DNA of 64,000 nt, taken from NCBI GenBank assembly GCA_004295565.1, contig AP019416.1, positions 682,001 through 746,000 of the forward strand. Reading direction: 5' to 3'. How positions within the stretch are numbered: position 1 is the stretch's first letter; each line of letters opens with the position of its first letter. Positions 60,037-64,000 of the stretch are shown here, in pieces. The notes beneath the pieces were generated by a model. The model was not told where the DNA came from. It was given only the letters and a program-made list of their open reading frames with translations, and did no database searches. This stretch comes from Vreelandella olivaria. Lineage in GTDB: Bacteria > Pseudomonadota > Gammaproteobacteria > Pseudomonadales > Halomonadaceae. Made by a program: the position numbers and the translations under genes.

Positions 60037-60264
60037 ATGACCATTGATGAACTAATTCCTTCTATCGTTCCGCTCTCCCATGGGGAAAAAATCCGTTTGG
60101 TGCAAGTGGTTCTGCAACAGCTAGCACAAGAAGAGGCTACATCCTCGGCGCCCTCTATTCCGGCTAATGACGACTTTGAACCGCAACGTTTTTTTGGAGT
60201 GTCACACCAATCGCGACAAGAGGTGGATGGCTACTTGGCTTCGTTACGTGACGGTTGGGACTAA
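60037..60264 (+). CDS. Putative antitoxin of a VapBC-like pair
   Basis: 75 residues after AAGGAG. Reads MTIDELIPSIVPLSHGEKIR, LVQVVLQQLAQEEATSS, then a flexible Ser/Pro stretch and FEPQRFFGVSHQSRQEVDGY. The N-terminal helices could dimerise on DNA and the C-terminal segment is suited to wrap a PIN toxin. The stop overlaps the toxin start (TAATG). Confidence 0.7.
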   Translation: MTIDELIPSIVPLSHGEKIRLVQVVLQQLAQEEATSSAPSIPANDDFEPQRFFGVSHQSRQEVDGYLASLRDGWD

Positions 60265-60644
60265 TGCGTTATTTGTTTGATACCAATATCATCATTTATT
60301 ACTTCAACGGACTGACTGCCGATGAAGTACTCCATCAAATGCTGGCTGAAAGTTTCAATATATCTGTTATCACTAAAATTGAATTTTTGGGATGGAGTGA
60401 GTTTGCCAGCAATCCCGCGCTTCAAAACCAAGCCCGAGCTTTTATTGGTCATGCCCGTGTGTTCGATCTTTCCGAAACCGTTGTGGAACAAACCATTCGA
60501 TTGCGACAGCAATTCAAAACCAAAACCCCTGATGCCATTATCGCAGCGACAGCGCTCGTCAACGACTTGACTGTGGTGACGAATAACACCAGTGATTTTG
60601 ATCGCTTAGGTCTCGAAACGTTGAACGTTAATATGAAACCTTAA
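60264..60644 (+). CDS. PIN-domain toxin, VapC-like
   Basis: 126 residues from the ATG at 60264. PIN acidic residues are seen in MRYLFDTNIIIYYF (Asp), VITKIEFLGWSEF (Glu), and KTPDAIIAATALVNDLTVVT (Asp). VapC proteins cleave RNA, often initiator tRNA or rRNA. The coupled start with the upstream antitoxin supports a TA pair. Confidence 0.87.
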   Translation: MRYLFDTNIIIYYFNGLTADEVLHQMLAESFNISVITKIEFLGWSEFASNPALQNQARAFIGHARVFDLSETVVEQTIRLRQQFKTKTPDAIIAATALVNDLTVVTNNTSDFDRLGLETLNVNMKP

Positions 60645-60786
60645 TCCTGCATCAGAGAACAGCTTCGGTTCGATTTAATTATCGGCTTACTCCATAGCCG
60701 CATTGACGCTCATTCAATCGCGCGTTAAAACAGACGTATGATAGTTTGATTGCTCATCCATCGTTTGGTCACCCACGAGCCCCGCT

Positions 60787-61614
60787 ATGTCAGCCGATGC
60801 CGAATCACGTCCCCGTTTAGTGTTTGCCCATGCCAATGGTTTTCCAGGGCTAAGCTATCGCAGCCTGCTGAATCCACTGGCTGAAACCTTTGACCTGCAC
60901 CCTTTGGATCGCTTGGGGCACCACCCTGATTATCCGGTGAACCACAACTGGGGCAACCTGGTGGATGAGCTGCTGAGTTACCTGCCTGAAAGCGATACGC
61001 CGCTATTGGGTGTAGGGCATTCGCTGGGGGGCACCTTGATGGCCATGGCCGCCGATAAGCAGCCTGAGCGCTTCTGCGGGGTGATTATGCTTGATCCCCC
61101 GCTGATGCTGGGCACCGATGCCTGGGCAATGAAAGCCGCCAAGCGGTTTGGCTTTGTAGACCGCGTCACACCTGCGGGTAAAACCTTGGGCCGGCGCACC
61201 GTGTGGCCGAGCCGCGAAGCGATGGCAAGCTCGCTGGGTCGCCGGGGGCTGTTTCGCCGCTTTACCCCCGAGGCACTCAACGACTACATTGAAGCAGGGA
61301 CGCGCTTGTTAGACGACGGCAGTGCGCAACTGACCTTTGATCCGCAGATTGAGGTGGAGATTTTCCGCCATCTGCCCGATCACCTTTCGCGCCTACCGAA
61401 ACGTTTGGGTGTCCCGCTTGAACTGGTGGCGGGTAAAGAGTCCCATCTGTTGACCGCTTCGCGGATCAAACGTTTGAAGCGAAAGGGTTTATCGGTCAGT
61501 GAAGTCCCTGGCACGCACATGTTCCCCATGGAGCATCCGGATGAAACCCGTGCCGCTATTTTGTCTGCTTGGCAGCGATTGTCTGCAGCTAGTAGAGCAT
61601 CAAATACAGCGTAA
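60787..61614 (+). CDS. Alpha/beta hydrolase, unknown substrate
   Basis: 275 residues, intact. Motifs: LVFAHANGFPGLSYRSLLNP at the N-terminus, the nucleophile elbow LLGVGHSLGGTLMAMAAD with Ser, LDPPLMLGTDAWAMKAAKRF, and VPGTHMFPMEHPDETRAAIL with the catalytic His. The cap region is helical and basic. It belongs to a group of uncharacterised cytoplasmic hydrolases common in Halomonadaceae and Pseudomonas. It ends 9 bases before the small thiamine-binding-like gene, so the two may be co-transcribed. Confidence 0.82.
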   Translation: MSADAESRPRLVFAHANGFPGLSYRSLLNPLAETFDLHPLDRLGHHPDYPVNHNWGNLVDELLSYLPESDTPLLGVGHSLGGTLMAMAADKQPERFCGVIMLDPPLMLGTDAWAMKAAKRFGFVDRVTPAGKTLGRRTVWPSREAMASSLGRRGLFRRFTPEALNDYIEAGTRLLDDGSAQLTFDPQIEVEIFRHLPDHLSRLPKRLGVPLELVAGKESHLLTASRIKRLKRKGLSVSEVPGTHMFPMEHPDETRAAILSAWQRLSAASRASNTA

Positions 61615-61623
61615 GGAGGCGTT

Positions 61624-61872
61624 ATGTATCTTTCCGTACAGCTTAGCTACTACCCACTGGCCGATGACTTCAAGCCGGTGGTCAAAGAGGTGGTAAAACG
61701 CCTTGAGGCAACGGGATTGGAGGTACACCCCAACCGTATGAGCACTCAGGTATTTGGCGAGTTCGATGCCGTGATGGCAGCGCTAAGCGAGGTGATGAAG
61801 TGGTCGTTTGAGACCCATGGCAAAGCGGTATTTACGGCTAACTTTCTAGAAGGCGATCGCCGACCACGATAA
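61624..61872 (+). CDS. Small thiamine-binding-like protein (MTH1187/YkoF fold)
   Basis: 82 residues: MYLSVQLSYYPLADDFKPVV, KRLEATGLEVHPNRMSTQVF, GEFDAVMAALSEVMKWSFE and HGKAVFTANFLEGDR. The alternating strand-helix-strand pattern and the length fit the thiamine-binding/YkoF superfamily, which binds thiamine or hydroxymethylpyrimidine. No transport genes adjoin. Confidence 0.65.
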   Translation: MYLSVQLSYYPLADDFKPVVKEVVKRLEATGLEVHPNRMSTQVFGEFDAVMAALSEVMKWSFETHGKAVFTANFLEGDRRPR

Positions 61873-62088
61873 TTATTCTGCACTCCCGGCCGCCGAGAAT
61901 TTGCCATTCTAGGCGGTCATCGTTTAGACGTTAGTAGAAGGTTTAATGGCGCGCTTGAACGCCATCCCAGGCAATACAGGGTGGGTGGCATGTCGTCCTC
62001 TGGTTCTTTCGCGTCGCTATGGGACATAAATGGTTCCCAAATGACTGTAGTTTAATCCCTATACCAATCAAAAATAGGGGTTAAGAGA
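61873..62088. other. Spacer before the second TRAP operon
   Basis: Contains a near-perfect 11-bp inverted repeat at 61890-61916 (CCGCCGAGAAT and ATTCTAGGCGG, one mismatch), perhaps a terminator without a T-run. No gene seen. Confidence 0.5.
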
Positions 62089-63108
62089 ATGTTCCATCCT
62101 ACTGATTTAAATAATAAATTCCCTCATGCGGGTAAAAAGCTTTCGATAGCGCTAGGGGCGTTACTCGTCAGTGGCTATGCGCATTCCCAGTCGGTCAGTA
62201 TGGACTTCTCCAATGAGTATAATGCGTCCTCCATTCACGCTCAGGGCGACGCCTATTTTATTGATAAGCTTGCCGAATTAACCGATGGCGATATTGATAT
62301 CACGCTGCATACGGGTGGCTCGCTTGGCTTTAATTCCGGTGATCACTTTTATGGCGTGGCCGATGGCGCCGTCGAGATAGCCGATACGCTCTCGGGCACC
62401 ATGAGCGGCATCGATTCGCTGTTTCTACTCTCTTCGCTCCCCTTTATTGTCGACGACGTTGCCGATGCGCGGCGACTTTATGACATAGCGAAACCCTATT
62501 ACGAAGAGGTATTCGCCGATAATAACCAAGTGCTGCTGTATGCCTCGCCCTGGCCGCCGAGCGGCATCTGGTCGGAAGACGAAATCGCAAGCCAGGACGA
62601 TCTCAAAAACCTGAAGATTCGCACCTTTGACCGTAACGGCACCGAGACATTTAGAAATGTGGGCGCCTCGCCAGTTAGCTTGTCGTGGGCTGATGTGGTA
62701 CCCCAACTGGCCACCGGCGGTATCGAGGCGGTGTTAACGTCCGCCGAAGCGGGGGCCAATGCCAGCTTCTGGGAGCATCAGAACTACTTTGCCGGGGTTC
62801 AGTACGCCATTCCTCTTAACATGGTGCACATGAATCGCGATGCGTTCGAATCGCTTACCGACGCTCAACAGGATGCTGTCATGGAAGCGGCCAGCCAGAC
62901 CGACCAACATAACTGGGAAGCGGTTGAAACGCGTACCGAAGAAAACTACCAGACGCTGGGTGAGCACAACGTCGCGATCAGTGATCCCGTCCCGGATGAG
63001 TTGCTAACGCCGCTGAAGGAAGCCGCGAGTGGCGTGGTCGAGAGCTGGCTGGAGAAGACCGGAGATGACGGCGAGTCTATCTTGAGCGAGTTCCGAGGCG
63101 CCGAATGA
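62089..63108 (+). CDS. TRAP transporter substrate-binding protein DctP, second system
   Basis: 339 residues, intact. A signal peptide (SIALGALLVSGYAHS) precedes the mature protein SVSMDFSNEYNASSIHAQGD. Family parts: FIDKLAELTDGDIDITLHTG, DDLKNLKIRTFDRNGTETFR with the binding Arg, ATGGIEAVLTSAEAGANASF. The low identity to the DctP at 15671 indicates a different ligand. The stop overlaps the start of the small permease (ATGA). Confidence 0.92.
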   Translation: MFHPTDLNNKFPHAGKKLSIALGALLVSGYAHSQSVSMDFSNEYNASSIHAQGDAYFIDKLAELTDGDIDITLHTGGSLGFNSGDHFYGVADGAVEIADTLSGTMSGIDSLFLLSSLPFIVDDVADARRLYDIAKPYYEEVFADNNQVLLYASPWPPSGIWSEDEIASQDDLKNLKIRTFDRNGTETFRNVGASPVSLSWADVVPQLATGGIEAVLTSAEAGANASFWEHQNYFAGVQYAIPLNMVHMNRDAFESLTDAQQDAVMEAASQTDQHNWEAVETRTEENYQTLGEHNVAISDPVPDELLTPLKEAASGVVESWLEKTGDDGESILSEFRGAE

Positions 63109-63617
63109 GGGCGCTCAATGTTATTGAGCGTATCTCTAAACTGCTCAATAGGGTCGGTGCTCTCATTGCCGTTCTGCTCATTATTTATATGCTCGGCCAT
63201 ATCCTGTTAGAGATAGCGCTGAGGCTGTTTGGCCACTCGACGTTTATCCTCGATGAGTATATCGGCTATGCCGTGGCTACGATGTCATTTTTAGGCCTGC
63301 CTTATGTGCTGGAGAAGGGCGGGCTGATCCGTGTCTCTCTGCTTCTGGAGCGTTTTCCTGAAATCATGCGCTGGCCGCTGGAGCTATTTAGTAGCCTGAT
63401 AACGGCAGGCTGCTTTGTGTGGCTCTCGACCTTCTGGTTTCAGAACGTTCAGCGTAGCTATAGTCGCGGCACCGTCAGTGACACCATGGCAGAGACGCCT
63501 ATTTGGCTGCCGGAGAGCGCCATCCTCGTGGGCATGTGGTTAATTTCCATCACGCTGTTAGTCAGAGCCCTAAAAATAATGGTTCTGCGTTCAGGCTACT
63601 CGTCTAGCGTCAATTGA
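63105..63617 (+). CDS. TRAP transporter small permease DctQ, second system
   Basis: 170 residues with four membrane helices (about 18-40, 50-68, 88-108 and 130-155). Segments include ISKLLNRVGALIAVLLIIYM and FILDEYIGYAVATMSFLGLP, typical of DctQ. It overlaps dctP by four bases and precedes dctM by 25 bases. Confidence 0.9.
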   Translation: MRALNVIERISKLLNRVGALIAVLLIIYMLGHILLEIALRLFGHSTFILDEYIGYAVATMSFLGLPYVLEKGGLIRVSLLLERFPEIMRWPLELFSSLITAGCFVWLSTFWFQNVQRSYSRGTVSDTMAETPIWLPESAILVGMWLISITLLVRALKIMVLRSGYSSSVN

Positions 63618-63642
63618 AGCAGCGGCTAATAGGAAGGGCGTT

Positions 63643-64000
63643 ATGGATATTTTTTGGTCGGCCGTCGGGGTCGGCGTACTGCTGTTGTTCTTTTTGTCGA
63701 TGGGTACCTGGATCTTTGCGGCCATGCTGGCCGTGTCTATTGGCTCGCTTTGGCTGTTTGGCGACTTCGGTGCTGATCGTATTGGCCTGATTTTCTCGCG
63801 AATTCTCTACCGTGCCAGTAATAGCTGGGAGTTATCAGCTATCCCACTGTTTATATTGATGGGTGAGCTGATTTTTCGCTCCAATATTTCCGAGCGGCTT
63901 TTTAAAGGGCTGGTGCCGATCACCCGCTATTTGCCGGGCGGTATTCTCCACACCAATGTGCTTGGCTGTACGCTGTTTGCGGCGGTGAGCGGCTCCAGCG
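63643..64000 (+). CDS. TRAP transporter large permease DctM, second system, cut by right edge
   Basis: About 119 residues in the window. Reads MDIFWSAVGVGVLLLFFLSM from the ATG at 63643, after AGGAAGGGC. Then ANNSWELSAIPLFILMGELI-type region (RASNSWELSAIPLFILMGEL), LVPITRYLPGGILHTNVLGC and LFAAVSGSS, characteristic of the DctM N-terminal half. Confidence 0.9.
   Translation, partial: MDIFWSAVGVGVLLLFFLSMGTWIFAAMLAVSIGSLWLFGDFGADRIGLIFSRILYRASNSWELSAIPLFILMGELIFRSNISERLFKGLVPITRYLPGGILHTNVLGCTLFAAVSGSS

Overview
The window looks like a chromosomal stretch from a moderately GC-rich gammaproteobacterium, most probably Halomonas or a close relative in the Halomonadaceae. The left end has the conserved order cysE, trmJ, suhB, secF, secD, yajC, tgt, queA, tRNA-Leu. 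Two TRAP transporters and UbiH-type, DinB and SelO proteins fit a marine or halophilic member of that group. About half of the protein genes, including housekeeping genes such as secD, tgt and rnz, are broken by one or more single-base frameshifts. Several of these lie in short runs of one base. I read most of them as base-calling errors in a draft sequence rather than as pseudogenes, and I describe the genes as single loci.

Layout. (1) 1-8365: core genes, namely cysteine and tRNA modification genes, the SecDF-YajC translocase and tRNA-Leu(CAA). (2) 8317-11684: a small island of about 3.3 kb in the 3' end of tRNA-Leu. It is bounded by a perfect 50-bp direct repeat and holds two toxin-antitoxin (TA) loci, a run of tiny ORFs and an IS630-family element, but no visible integrase. 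(3) 11790-13128: a glycosyltransferase. (4) 13314-31529: a large catabolic region. An AraC-type regulator precedes a plus-strand unit with RidA, an ornithine-cyclodeaminase-like protein, a TRAP transporter, two histone-deacetylase-fold amidohydrolases and a branched-chain-type aminotransferase. Convergent to it is a minus-strand unit with a peptide-type ABC transporter, a D-2-hydroxyacid dehydrogenase-like flavoprotein and a HisC-like aminotransferase. A GntR regulator and a third deacetylase lie beyond. Together these suggest uptake, deacylation and deamination of N-acylated amines or amino acids.

(5) 31551-43950: a probable defence island. It holds an AlbA_2/ATPase-type protein, then a four-gene MksB/JetC-like SMC operon that shares a duplicated leader with it. 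An AT-rich segment follows, with a DUF262 protein, an OLD-type ATPase/Toprim nuclease and a membrane protein. (6) 44050-48254: rnz, whose 3' end is duplicated around a HigBA module, then a lipoprotein, a DsbA-family protein, a second HigBA module and a decayed CopG-type antitoxin.

(7) 48442-61872: mixed chromosomal genes: a TauE/SafE exporter, a MetX-like secreted hydrolase, an ABATE-type regulator divergent from a dehalogenase-like hydrolase, a UbiH-family hydroxylase, a sirtuin, an AraC/SDR pair, a 3-methyladenine glycosylase, SelO, DinB with a LexA box, a VapBC-like pair, an alpha/beta hydrolase and a thiamine-binding-like protein. (8) 62089-64000: a second TRAP transporter, cut by the right edge.

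The strongest candidates for something undescribed are the SMC operon with its paired regulator, the adjacent DUF262 plus OLD-type pair, and the three-deacetylase catabolic region.
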